From the NCBI RefSeq assembly GCF_000186265.1, contig NC_014934.1:4402001-4466000 (forward strand): 64,000 nt of DNA. The letters run 5' to 3'. Made by a program: the position numbers and the translations under genes. This DNA is from Cellulophaga algicola DSM 14237 (GTDB lineage Bacteria; Bacteroidota; Bacteroidia; Flavobacteriales; Flavobacteriaceae). Of this stretch, positions 47,689 through 57,089 are shown piece by piece. The notes below the pieces were generated by a model. That model made no database searches, was not told where the DNA came from, and saw only the letters and a program-made list of their open reading frames with translations. Numbering within the stretch: position 1 is the first letter of the stretch; the number at the start of each line of letters is the position of its first letter.

Positions 47689-49806
47689 TTAAGGAGGTGA
47701 ATTTTCCTGAAATTCAGAAAATAAAAACCCTACAATATCTTGTTTATTCTTCACTAAAAAATCATCCGGAAAATGAGCTAACAATGCAATTCCGGCTTTT
47801 CGGAGTGTTGCTTTATCCGAATTGATATAATCCTCGAAAGAATCTTTAAATAACTCGTAAGCAGGTACGCTATTGTACTTTGCCAGATTGAGTGCAAATA
47901 ACTTGTTGGTTATGAGATTAGAATTAGATAATTCTGAAATTTTATAGGAAGGTGTTTCACTTAAAAGTTTACCAAATTCTGTATCACCAATCAGCTCATT
48001 AACCGCAATCAAAAAATCCTCATCAAATATATTTATCGCTTCAAACAACGGTTGTAAGCTCGTAATTTGGATAGGGTGATTATAGGGAACATTATATTGA
48101 AATACGCTTTTTAAATAAGCGATCACTTCAACGGCATTACTGAGTAATAGCGCTTCAATAAAGTGCTTATTATTAAAATAATTCCGTTCGTATGTTTTTA
48201 ACCAACTCAAGCCTAATTGAATTCCCTTTTCATTTTTAGATTTCAAAAGTGCCAATAAAATAGCCTCTTCTGGTTGCTGAATTTTATACTTTTTTTCTAA
48301 AATGTCCAGAATTAAATCTAATACCTTTGGATGGTAATGACCTACCAACTTCGCCATCAAATCATCATCAATTACATCTAAAAAATGTGGATTATCTTTT
48401 ATGATACGCAATGAAAAATCTACTGCAATCGTACTTTTAGCGTTGGCTAAAATGCTTTTTACCTGATCTGGTTTTGTATCCCATACACTAGATAGCGCTT
48501 CTTCTCTAGGGCTATCTGTTTGAATTTCATCAACATAATACCATTTATTTTTTAAATGCTGCACTCTTGATGAGTTTCCATACAAAATGTACATTAAGGC
48601 TAGGTAGTTATGATATTTAGGGAAAATTCTTTTCTCCGAAATATATCGACCCGTATAGGAATCATAGTTGTATGCATATTCTATTTCTCGCTTTGCTTTA
48701 TCTTCCTCTTCATTTAAAGCACATAAGGTCTCTGTTGCATATTGAATATAAGCCTCTGTATTTCCAGTACTTAACTCATACACTTTTTTATAGGAGGCTT
48801 TATTGAAATAGTTTTTAGTTTTAGTTGAAAAAGCTATAGAAGGATTCTTTTTTTTCTTTTCATCTATTGCTAGTACCCAAGAATCATTACTGTAAATATA
48901 GTCCGATGTATATCCAGGTTTACTTACTGCTATACGCTTGGAAAGTAACGCAAAGAACAAAATGTCATTGGTAATTTGTGTTGTTCTATATATGTATCTA
49001 ATAGACTTAAATACATTAACCTTCAAATCTATTTTATCTAATAGCTGATATATATTGTGACGTAAAGACTCATTGCTGTGAGCAAAAACATACGCATAGT
49101 AAAGAAATGAAGCATCTACCCTAGTCCCATTAATAAATTGCATGGGTAAAGAATTTATCTGATCCTCAGAGATATACTTAGAAACTTCGGTATGAATAAC
49201 TTCTTGGTCGAGCGTATTTCCATACTTTAAAATATAGGCACATGCCGCTCTACCCGCTATTGTTTTAAAAGCATGTTGTTTAAATACTTCTACTATTTTT
49301 TGGGTATAAGTAGTATTTTCAAAGGATGTTAATACAGTTATGGCATTATGCTGTTGAAATTCATCCGTTGCTGTTAAAAATTGAGCAATCAACTCTGAAG
49401 CCGTTGCCATTTTTAAGGTTCCTGCTCTTAAAATAATTCGCGATATCTTCCAGTTCCTTGTATAGGTATGGGTTAAAGCTTGCTGCAAATATTTTAAGAT
49501 GGTTTCTTCTCTAATCGTATTTACAGAAGAGCTTGGAATCTTAGAAGATGCTGCCGATACTTCTTCCAGTACCGTATCCGAGTATCCTTTTTTTTCTTTA
49601 CTATCAACAAGTGCATTAAAAATTTTATAAGCCTCGTCATAAGCTACCGGAAAAACAGTTTTGGTACCTTCTCGTAATTGTGCGCCTCGCCTCCCGTACC
49701 TGAAGTTTACTACAAATAAATCTTGGTTTTCACAAAGATCTACTTCATAAACCTTATCCGATTTTCCTTCAGAAAAATAGAGTTTCTTTTGTTGTACTAA
49801 TTTCAA
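47689..49806 (-). CDS. WGR-domain protein with helical-repeat body
   Basis: This protein of about 705 residues starts with a WGR domain (KLVQQKKLYFSEGKSDKVYE then VVNFRYGRRGAQLREGTKTV, about residues 2-75), a nucleic-acid or PARP-associated binding module. The remaining 620 residues are helix-rich and look like HEAT-type repeats (EVFKQHAFKTIAGRAACAYI, VEVIAYLKSVFQYNV). WGR plus long helical repeats resembles MolR-like proteins of unknown role. I chose the TTG at 49806, which gives the usual family beginning MKLVQQKK; there is no in-frame ATG, and a TTG at 49857 is the alternative. It heads a three-gene set with the small protein and the LRR protein. Confidence 0.75.
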   Translation of the reverse strand: MKLVQQKKLYFSEGKSDKVYEVDLCENQDLFVVNFRYGRRGAQLREGTKTVFPVAYDEAYKIFNALVDSKEKKGYSDTVLEEVSAASSKIPSSSVNTIREETILKYLQQALTHTYTRNWKISRIILRAGTLKMATASELIAQFLTATDEFQQHNAITVLTSFENTTYTQKIVEVFKQHAFKTIAGRAACAYILKYGNTLDQEVIHTEVSKYISEDQINSLPMQFINGTRVDASFLYYAYVFAHSNESLRHNIYQLLDKIDLKVNVFKSIRYIYRTTQITNDILFFALLSKRIAVSKPGYTSDYIYSNDSWVLAIDEKKKKNPSIAFSTKTKNYFNKASYKKVYELSTGNTEAYIQYATETLCALNEEEDKAKREIEYAYNYDSYTGRYISEKRIFPKYHNYLALMYILYGNSSRVQHLKNKWYYVDEIQTDSPREEALSSVWDTKPDQVKSILANAKSTIAVDFSLRIIKDNPHFLDVIDDDLMAKLVGHYHPKVLDLILDILEKKYKIQQPEEAILLALLKSKNEKGIQLGLSWLKTYERNYFNNKHFIEALLLSNAVEVIAYLKSVFQYNVPYNHPIQITSLQPLFEAINIFDEDFLIAVNELIGDTEFGKLLSETPSYKISELSNSNLITNKLFALNLAKYNSVPAYELFKDSFEDYINSDKATLRKAGIALLAHFPDDFLVKNKQDIVGFLFSEFQENSPP

Positions 49807-49857
49807 CCTATCTACATTTTTAGATTTTAAATATATAAAACTCAAAGAAACTATCAA

Positions 49858-50184
49858 CGGATTTGAACGAGTAAATGAATAAAAAAGGCTATAAATTCTA
49901 TGACTAATTTTCTATACGCTGCAAACTCGGTGCGTATACATCAACATTTATACGTACTATTCCTTCAATTTAACATTTACTGATTCATCCAGGTCTAAGA
50001 AATAAAACCGCTAAGTAATTGAACGATACATAGATAGTTTTAAAAAAAGTTAAAACTTTGTAAAGTAAACTAATTCTTACACTGATTTTAACTATTGCAA
50101 CACGCAAAAAAAAGTATATTTACCCAAAATTAAAACTCAATAAATAATTTTTAAAAATTAATTTAAAAACTAAAATCAAATTTT
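49858..50184. other. Intergenic holding the barrel-protein promoter
   Basis: This 327-bp AT-rich gap lies between divergent genes. Apart from the promoter-like TTG-N17-TATATTTA at 50095-50122 I see no other feature. Confidence 0.4.
50095..50122 (+). promoter_or_regulatory. Promoter-like element before the barrel-protein gene
   Basis: TTG at 50095-50097, 17-bp spacer, TATATTTA at 50115-50122, close to the Bacteroidota TTG/TAnnTTTG pattern with one mismatch. It gives a leader of about 55 nt. Confidence 0.45.
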
Positions 50185-51060
50185 ATGAAACATATTTTTA
50201 TAGCGCTTACTGCGATACTAATGACAAGTTCAGCATTCAGTCAATTTCAAGTTTCTGCCAGTACTGGATATGCAGTGGGTAGTGCCGGAATGAAATTGGG
50301 TACCGTAACTACAGTTTCTGAAACAGGAGCAAATGTTGAGAACTCTTACGGGAGTTACGGAGAAGGTGTGAATTTTCAAATAAGAGGTACGTATTTTTTT
50401 AATGACACTTTTGGAGCAGACGTTAGTTTAGGGTATTTAAATGGATCTGACCAAGATATTACGGTTGTAAATTCTACAAGTCAACAAGTAAATGCTATTG
50501 CCAGAGCACGTGCTTTTGGAGGGTCTGCTTCATTAGTATACAAATTTAATAATAATGTTTTTGGACGTATAGGTGGTTTGTTCAAAGTTGCTGGTAAAAC
50601 AGAAGCTGTAGTCTATAACAAGGCTGTATTTACTGATGAAGAGGCACAAGCACAAAATTTACCTTCTGGATCATATTCAGAAACAAATTATAAAGAAGAT
50701 TTTCATGGACATTTTCCTCTAGGCTTTGTTGCTGCTCTTGGATATAACTATGAATTGACTCCAAACCTTAGCCTTTTTGCTGAAGCTGAATATTATGGGA
50801 TTAGCTTAAAGCGTAAAGATTCTGAGATTTCAGAATTTAATACGGATATCGTTTTACCGGACGGAACTGTTGCTGCTCCTGGTGTGTTTTCTATAGATAA
50901 CTTACCTGAAGGAACCAATAAAAAAACAACTTATGTAGATAACTTATCAAGTAGCGATACGGATACTACTAAAAAATTATCGCAAAAAGTACCTTATTCT
51001 TCTTTCGGAATTAATTTTGGTATCACGTACAAATTCAAGCCTTCGGCTTCTAAAGAATAA
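50185..51060 (+). CDS. Outer-membrane beta-barrel protein
   Basis: This 291-residue protein has a signal peptide (MKHIFIALTAILMTSSAFSQ) and then alternating strands typical of an 8-12-stranded barrel (FQVSASTGYAVGSAGMKLG, GVNFQIRGTYFFNDTFGADV, SASLVYKFNNNVFGRIGGLF, FGINFGITYKFKPS). It resembles the general outer membrane protein beta-barrel (OmpA/OmpW-like) families of Bacteroidota, but lacks an OmpA C-terminal domain. The transport or structural role is unknown. It has its own promoter-like element and a strong terminator, so it is monocistronic. Confidence 0.82.
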   Translation: MKHIFIALTAILMTSSAFSQFQVSASTGYAVGSAGMKLGTVTTVSETGANVENSYGSYGEGVNFQIRGTYFFNDTFGADVSLGYLNGSDQDITVVNSTSQQVNAIARARAFGGSASLVYKFNNNVFGRIGGLFKVAGKTEAVVYNKAVFTDEEAQAQNLPSGSYSETNYKEDFHGHFPLGFVAALGYNYELTPNLSLFAEAEYYGISLKRKDSEISEFNTDIVLPDGTVAAPGVFSIDNLPEGTNKKTTYVDNLSSSDTDTTKKLSQKVPYSSFGINFGITYKFKPSASKE

Positions 51061-51090
51061 CAACATACTTCATAGTACGTATTGTCATAA

Positions 51091-51119
51091 AAACCTGCCC
51101 TTTCATAAAGGGCAGGTTT
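51091..51119 (+). terminator. Strong hairpin terminator after the barrel-protein gene
   Basis: A perfect 13-bp stem (51091-51103 with 51107-51119), loop CAT, GC-rich core CCTGCCC/GGGCAGG, followed by a run of T. It lies 30 bp past the stop. Confidence 0.88.
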
Positions 51120-51214
51120 TTTTTTTACGCCATAGTTTCATCACCTCTGCTAATAAGAAAAAGATACCGCATATTAATTAACATATTTTTAGTTTTAATT
51201 CTCCTTTTATACCC

Positions 51215-51222
51215 TAAATTTG
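51215..51222 (+). promoter_or_regulatory. -7 promoter box before the antiporter gene
   Basis: TAAATTTG matches TAnnTTTG exactly. The -33 position shows only a T-run. Transcription from here would give a leader of about 150 nt before the ATG at 51378. Confidence 0.4.
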
Positions 51223-51377
51223 CCGCCTTAAAATAATTATCAAGAATCTCAAAAAAAGAGATAGCAACCTGCACTAACGAGCAAGGTGCTAAAGAGATAA
51301 GCCAATTACTTGGAACAAATGTTAATTCATATTTCTATTTATTTGCTGCTATTCCTTTTTTTTTAGTATACAATCAG

Positions 51378-52679
51378 ATGGCACATCAAAAAGAACGCAT
51401 TCCTAAATTTTCTGCATTAATTCCCCTATTCGTATTTGTTTTTACGTTTTTAGGCGTGGGTATTTATCAAAATGATTTTTATGCGCTACCGGCTCCAATT
51501 GCGGTTATTGCAGGTATAATCGTTGCTTTTGTTCTCTTTAGACAATCTATAGATTCAAAAATAAAAACCTTACTCAAAGGCTGTGGGGATGATAAAATAT
51601 TAACCATGTGCCTTATCTATTTATTGGCCGGGGCATTCGCAGCAATTACCAATGAAACAGGTAGTGTAGCTGCTATTGTAAATCTTGGCTTAGATTATAT
51701 TGCACTACAATATATCTATGTGGGTATCTTTATGATCGCTAGTTTTTTATCGGTTTCTACCGGTACTTCTGTAGGCGCTATTGTGGCATTAGCACCCATT
51801 GTTGTAGGTTTTGCCGATAAAAGTAATGCAGATTTAGCCATTTTGTGTGGGGCATTATTAGGTGGGAGCATGTTTGGAGACAACTTGTCTGTAATCTCTG
51901 ATACTACCATAGCCGCAACACAATCTCTGGGCTGCAAGATGAGTGATAAGTTTAAACAGAATATTAAAATTGCCGTTCCTGCTGCCTTATTTACCATTGC
52001 TATTTTAGTTTTTCAGGGATTAGGGCTAAAAACTGATGAAACAGCCACTGCTATTTACAGTTATTCGGTCCTTAAAATAGCCCCCTATGTATTGGTTATT
52101 ATCCTTTCTATTGTTGGCGTAAATGTATTTGCAACCTTACTGGTAGGTACCATTTTTGCTGTACTTCTGGGGATTTTTGATGGCGATTTTACCTTAATAG
52201 CCTCCACGAAAATTGCATACGGTGGATTTACCAATATGACAGAAATATTCTTGTTGTCTTTACTCACAGGAGGATTGGCTGCATTGGTGGAAAAAAATGG
52301 AGGTATCAATTTTATACTAGTACACATCAAAAAACTAATCAAAAATAAAAAAACAGCACAGTTAGGAATAGCAGGCTTGGTAAGTACTATTAATATGGCT
52401 ATTGCGAATAACACCGTTTCTATTATTATTGCTGGCCCTATTGCCAAAACTATAAATGATGAGTATGGTTTAGACTCGAAAAAAACAGCCTCAATTTTGG
52501 ATATTTTCGCCTGTATTATTCAAGGTTTATTACCATATGGTGCCCAAGTCTTGATGATTTTGAGTTTCTCAAAAGGAAAAATAGATTACCTAGACCTAGT
52601 TTCTAATACTTGGTATTTACTCTTGCTTTTTTTATATACTGTGGCGTTTGTAAGTTTTAATCCCATGAGAAAAGCTTAA
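51378..52679 (+). CDS. NhaC-family Na+/H+ antiporter
   Basis: This 433-residue protein has about 11-12 membrane segments. It shows family traits of NhaC-type antiporters: LSVSTGTSVGAIVALAPIVV, GALLGGSMFGDNLSVISDTT (about residues 158-177), a conserved Asp/Asn/Ser motif, and a late AIANNTVSIIIAGPIA. It exchanges sodium for protons across the inner membrane, which suits a marine cell. The frame is open without an ATG back to 51237, adding about 47 residues that include a hydrophobic run (YFYLFAAIPFFLV), so the N-terminus could be longer if a rare start is used. I keep the ATG at 51378. Confidence 0.88.
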   Translation: MAHQKERIPKFSALIPLFVFVFTFLGVGIYQNDFYALPAPIAVIAGIIVAFVLFRQSIDSKIKTLLKGCGDDKILTMCLIYLLAGAFAAITNETGSVAAIVNLGLDYIALQYIYVGIFMIASFLSVSTGTSVGAIVALAPIVVGFADKSNADLAILCGALLGGSMFGDNLSVISDTTIAATQSLGCKMSDKFKQNIKIAVPAALFTIAILVFQGLGLKTDETATAIYSYSVLKIAPYVLVIILSIVGVNVFATLLVGTIFAVLLGIFDGDFTLIASTKIAYGGFTNMTEIFLLSLLTGGLAALVEKNGGINFILVHIKKLIKNKKTAQLGIAGLVSTINMAIANNTVSIIIAGPIAKTINDEYGLDSKKTASILDIFACIIQGLLPYGAQVLMILSFSKGKIDYLDLVSNTWYLLLLFLYTVAFVSFNPMRKA

Positions 52680-52717
52680 CAATTTTTAAAATCTAAGAAG
52701 CTTTAATTATGCCATTT

Positions 52718-54049
52718 CTATTTTGTCTTTAAAAGTGTAAAATAGAAGGTAGTACCCGCACCTTCTTGGCTTTCTAACCAAATAGAACCTTTGTAAAACG
52801 TTACTATTTTTTTCACAATAGAAAGGCCTATACCAGAAGAAGATCCTGTACTTTCTAATTTGGTGAAAATTTTGAAGATTCTTTCAAAGTAATCTGCTTT
52901 AATACCTATTCCGTTGTCTTTTACAAAAAACTCATAAAAATCGCCCTTTTCAACAAATCCAACTTCAATACTCCCCTGCTCCTTGTCTGTATAACGAACA
53001 GCATTCTGAATTAAATTTTGAAAAATTTGCTTATAGCGCCATGCATTACCATAAAGCGTAGGTAAATTTTCTTGGATTGTAATTGTAGTTGTATCAGGAA
53101 CGAGCATGGTTTCTAGCACTTCTTTCAACATCACATTAAAATCTATCTGTGCATCTTGAGATTCCAATCTATCTATGGTGGAATAATCTAATATTCCTTT
53201 AATTAGAAAATCCATTCGTTCTACATTAAACAAAACTTGGTTTAGAGGGTTTAAGAGTTCTTCTCCTAAAGTCTCCTTACGATCTTCCATAAACCAGCCA
53301 ATCAAGGTATGAATGTTGATCAGCGGTGCTTTTAAATCATGAGACACCACATGCGCATATTCATTCAATTCTTGATTCTGTATAGATAAGTTTTTTAATA
53401 ATTCTTCTTTCTTTTCTTCTTGCGCTTTTATTTGTTCTTCGTTCTCTTTTCGCTGAATAACATTTACAAGCATATTTGCAAAAACAAAAAGAATCTCTTT
53501 TTCATTATCGGTGTACTTATTTATCTTTTGAACAGCATCAAAACCAACAAAACCAATTAATTCATTGTTTTTAATCTTTGGTATTACAATTAAGCTCTTA
53601 ATACCTTGTGGTTCCAGTATGGCACGTAAACCTTGTTCCCCATCTTCTGGTAAGAGGCTGACGTCTTCTACGTAGAAAGCCTCTCCGTTTTGATGTGCTT
53701 CAAGCCATTGAGTGATGTAATCCGTAGGGATATTTTGTAGATTATCAATCTCGGGCTCCACCCCATCAGAACACCACTCATAGGTATTGGAAGCTGTTCT
53801 ATTTACAAAATCATAGGAAAAAATATAACTCCGATCAGACGCTACAAACTCCCCTATCTGCTTTAACGAATCATTAATTAAAGTATCTATATCTGATAAA
53901 TCTGAGTTGATGTATTGCGTAGAAATACTAATCAATAGGTCTTGAAAGCGCAATTGACGTTCAATTATTTTATCTTTTTCTTCTTGAAGCATTGCAACTT
54001 CTTTATTTCCAGAAAGTGAACTGTTCGTATCTAAAGGTTGATTTTTCAT
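52718..54049 (-). CDS. GAF-domain sensor histidine kinase (soluble)
   Basis: This 443-residue protein has no signal or membrane segment. It has a coiled-coil start, a GAF domain (about residues 45-205, with SDRSYIFSYD, SLIVIPKIKNNELIGFVGFD), a linker coiled coil and a HisKA domain with the acceptor in YAHVVSHDLKAPLIN. The HATPase domain has NLIQNAVRYTD (N box), DNGIGI (G1) and SSSGIGLSIVKKIV (G2). It is a cytoplasmic kinase that senses a small ligand or redox state through GAF. No receiver domain or partner regulator is adjacent. It is convergent with the antiporter gene. Confidence 0.9.
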   Translation of the reverse strand: MKNQPLDTNSSLSGNKEVAMLQEEKDKIIERQLRFQDLLISISTQYINSDLSDIDTLINDSLKQIGEFVASDRSYIFSYDFVNRTASNTYEWCSDGVEPEIDNLQNIPTDYITQWLEAHQNGEAFYVEDVSLLPEDGEQGLRAILEPQGIKSLIVIPKIKNNELIGFVGFDAVQKINKYTDNEKEILFVFANMLVNVIQRKENEEQIKAQEEKKEELLKNLSIQNQELNEYAHVVSHDLKAPLINIHTLIGWFMEDRKETLGEELLNPLNQVLFNVERMDFLIKGILDYSTIDRLESQDAQIDFNVMLKEVLETMLVPDTTTITIQENLPTLYGNAWRYKQIFQNLIQNAVRYTDKEQGSIEVGFVEKGDFYEFFVKDNGIGIKADYFERIFKIFTKLESTGSSSGIGLSIVKKIVTFYKGSIWLESQEGAGTTFYFTLLKTK

Positions 54050-54484
54050 TCGATTCTATAAGATTTAAGATAAAAAAATAGCTCTTTTTCCTAAAATACT
54101 CTTTCCTTTCTTAGTACAAAAATTAAGGAAGATAAAAAGAGTTTGTAAGAACGTAAATTAATTTAACTAGCACAACAATTTCTAGAAGTAAGGCATTTCA
54201 ATATACTTTTCAAACAGCGCGGATCTGCTAAAGAACGACACCGGTTATTAGGGCTGAATCATTGCGCTATAAACCAAGAGATGACAAGATATCGCCTTTA
54301 TCCTTAACTATAGAATTCAATCACTATTAAAAAAGAACTTTTAAATGGTTTGTTTTCAATACCCTAAGGCAATATCAGTACTAAAAAAAACAAGAATTGA
54401 TAGCTGGCACCCAAAACTATTTCATTCACAACAAAAATTATGAGCAGTTCATAAAGGTTCGTACATTTTCTAAAATTATAAGTA
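54050..54484. other. Divergent intergenic region between two kinase genes
   Basis: This 435-bp AT-rich stretch separates the GAF kinase (minus) and the TPR kinase (plus). I see no ORF, hairpin or exact promoter box. Confidence 0.4.
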
Positions 54485-56545
54485 ATGGAACATATCATTT
54501 TCTTCTATAAGCGACTCATCATCACTATTATTTTCGTTATGTGTTGCGCGCCTACAGTAATGGCACAGGAAGAAAAAAGTACGGTTTCCAAAATAGATGA
54601 ACTCCGATCTAATGCAAATTTTACACCCCAGAATACAGAGTACATAGATTTAATACTTAAACTGGCAAAATCTCAAATACGGACCAATACAGATAGTACT
54701 GAGCTATTATTAAAGGAAGGATATCAATTAAGTTTAGATACTAATTATAAAAGTGGAGAAAGTACAGCACTATCTACCTATGGATATTTCTATTTTGAAA
54801 AGGGTGAAATAGACAAGGCTTATGAGTATAATATGAATGCCTTAAAAATTGCAAATACTCATAACTTAAGTAGAGAAAAGTTAAGAGCATTGAATAACAT
54901 GGGGCTAGATTATTGGTTACAAGGAAAAGTAGCACTAGCGCTCACTAAATTTTTAGAAGCCCTAGCTGTTGCTAAAGAAGCTAAGGATGTGGATATGATG
55001 GTGAGTATTAATGTGAATATAGCCAATATATACAGTGAGAATGATGATTACGAAACTGCCTTAGCTTTCCTTAAAATCGCACGCCAATTAAATATAGATA
55101 ATAACAACGAAGAAATTTTGGCGTATACGCAAATAAATATGGCTTCCGCATATTCAAAAATAGGAAACGATACAGAGGCAAATATTATGGTTGATAATAG
55201 TATTGAGTTTTTCAAAAAAGAACATTTAAAAGATTGGATTTCTCACGGCTATGAACAAAAAGGATCCATAGCACTTATCCAAAATGATTATAGTGAGGCC
55301 CTAAAGTGGTTAAGTTTATCAGAAGAACTTTGTGACGAAATAAATTTTAAGTATGGCTATACCTTAGTCTATAATGCCTTAGCTAAATGTCATTTAGGAC
55401 TTAAAAATATTGAGCTTGCTGAGCAATATGCCCTAAGAGGATTAGCTATTGCAACTGAACTAGAGATTGCTCTAAGTATCAAAGATTCAAATTTAGTGTT
55501 ATCGAAAATATATCATGAAAAAGGACAAAATGATTTAGCCTATAGCTATCAAACTGCCTACATGGATTTATACGAGAAAGAATCTACCGAAAAATTTAAA
55601 AAGGGTTTGGGCATTCTGCGTAGTAAAACGGAATTTGAGAATCAGAAAAAATTATTAATCGAAAAACAACAAAAAGCCATAGCAAAGCAAAAAAACTATG
55701 TATATATCGCTATTGCTGCTCTTATTATAGCTTCATTATTTTTGATCCTAATCTATAGAAACAATAAGCTTCAAAAAAAATACACAGAGAATTTACAAGA
55801 GAAGCAAGAAATTTTACTTACAAGAGAAATTCAATTAAGTGAATCTAATACCACAAAAGACAAACTATTCTCAATCATAGCACATGATCTTAAAGGACCT
55901 ATAAACTCCTTTTATATGCTTATGAAAATGACTTCTAATGAAGCGATTAGTAAAGAAGATTATAATACTTTATTTCCGCAAGCATTACGAGATATTCAAG
56001 GTATTTCGGAAATGCTCAACAATCTATTAGTCTGGGCTAGAACACAAATGGAAGGAATCGTATTAAAACCACTAAATGTTGATATTCATACTATAGTTAG
56101 AAATACTATTTCCGTACTAAGTCCTTTAGCTCAAGAGAAAGAAATTAGTATTATAAATACAATACCAGAAAACACCCTTAGTTTTAGTGATACAAATCAC
56201 TTAAATATTATCATCAGAAACCTTATTAGCAACGCTATAAAATTTACGAACTCCAAGGGTGAAATTAGCATCAATGTACTAGAAAAGGATAATGAACTGC
56301 AATTAGAAGTTGCAGATAATGGTATTGGAATGGATCAACAAACCCAGTCTTTGCTTTTCGAGAAAAAACATATGAAATCTACCTATGGTACCAATAACGA
56401 AAAAGGTACAGGTTTAGGCCTTTCTATCTGTAAAGAGATGGTAGAAAATAATGGCGGTAAATTATGGGTATCTAGCATTAAAAATGAAGGAACTTCTATC
56501 TTTTTTACCATTCCACTGCAATCAGATAAAGACATCACAGTTTAA
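54485..56545 (+). CDS. TPR-containing membrane sensor histidine kinase
   Basis: This 686-residue protein starts with a signal peptide or anchor (IITIIFVMCCAPTVMAQ, residues 12-28). It has about seven TPR-type helical repeats in the periplasm (about 75-375, for example ALNNMGLDYWLQGKVALALT, YNALAKCHLGLKNIELAEQY), a membrane helix (about 400-422, YVYIAIAALIIASLFLILIY), a coiled coil, a HisKA domain with FSIIAHDLKGPINS, and a HATPase with NLISNAIKFTN, DNGIGMDQ and GTGLGLSICKEMV. This is a common Bacteroidota sensor type; the ligand is unknown. A partner regulator is not adjacent. Confidence 0.92.
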   Translation: MEHIIFFYKRLIITIIFVMCCAPTVMAQEEKSTVSKIDELRSNANFTPQNTEYIDLILKLAKSQIRTNTDSTELLLKEGYQLSLDTNYKSGESTALSTYGYFYFEKGEIDKAYEYNMNALKIANTHNLSREKLRALNNMGLDYWLQGKVALALTKFLEALAVAKEAKDVDMMVSINVNIANIYSENDDYETALAFLKIARQLNIDNNNEEILAYTQINMASAYSKIGNDTEANIMVDNSIEFFKKEHLKDWISHGYEQKGSIALIQNDYSEALKWLSLSEELCDEINFKYGYTLVYNALAKCHLGLKNIELAEQYALRGLAIATELEIALSIKDSNLVLSKIYHEKGQNDLAYSYQTAYMDLYEKESTEKFKKGLGILRSKTEFENQKKLLIEKQQKAIAKQKNYVYIAIAALIIASLFLILIYRNNKLQKKYTENLQEKQEILLTREIQLSESNTTKDKLFSIIAHDLKGPINSFYMLMKMTSNEAISKEDYNTLFPQALRDIQGISEMLNNLLVWARTQMEGIVLKPLNVDIHTIVRNTISVLSPLAQEKEISIINTIPENTLSFSDTNHLNIIIRNLISNAIKFTNSKGEISINVLEKDNELQLEVADNGIGMDQQTQSLLFEKKHMKSTYGTNNEKGTGLGLSICKEMVENNGGKLWVSSIKNEGTSIFFTIPLQSDKDITV

Positions 56546-56789
56546 GATTTTTAATAAGCTAAGAATAAATTTCTCCTCGTACAATTACGTATAACAATCG
56601 TTCTTCATCCAGATATCATGATTTATTTTTTAAGGATAATAGATCAAAGGACTTAACAGCACTTTTAACAGAATCTCTTAATAATTTTAATAAGGGTTGT
56701 ACCCTAACTATGACTGGTTTTAGTGTGTATTGGATTAGGTACTCTCATTTCTACTCATAAAAGCATAAAAAACAGAAAATGAAAACTAA
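56546..56789. other. Intergenic, nothing recognised
   Basis: Short AT-rich gap between the TPR kinase and the small convergent gene at 56790. No hairpin of good quality is visible. Confidence 0.3.
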
Positions 56790-56963
56790 TTAATTTCCGT
56801 TCTTTTTTTTATTCCGCCTCCAGAAAATATATAAGAGAATCATTAATACTGGCATGATAATATACATAATGACATCAAACGGACTTGAAAGATCAATAGG
56901 ACCATTGTCATCCGGGTTGCGAGTGCCATACGGTATCTGAAATACATATAAAATAGTTAACAT
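56790..56963 (-). CDS. Small single-span membrane protein (57 aa)
   Basis: This short gene reads MLTILYVFQIPYGTRNPDDN, then GPIDLSSPFDVIMYIIMPVL, and ends in IFWRRNKKKNGN. It has an N-terminal segment with the motif IPYGTRNPDDNGPI, a membrane helix (about residues 31-48) and a basic cytoplasmic tail. I recall similar short proteins with a GTRNPDDNGP-like motif in related Flavobacteriaceae, which supports a real gene, but the function is unknown. It is oriented like the exporter genes to its right, with 126 bp between the exporter stop and its start. Confidence 0.65.
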   Translation of the reverse strand: MLTILYVFQIPYGTRNPDDNGPIDLSSPFDVIMYIIMPVLMILLYIFWRRNKKKNGN

Positions 56964-57089
56964 AGTTATGCTTTAATGGTCCAAATTACATGGTGCCTAA
57001 TTATTTGATTTTCACAGTTAATTCCCAAATCATGATATATTTTCATCTTGGTATTTAACTCAATGTACTAAAATTTAAAGGATAACTCC

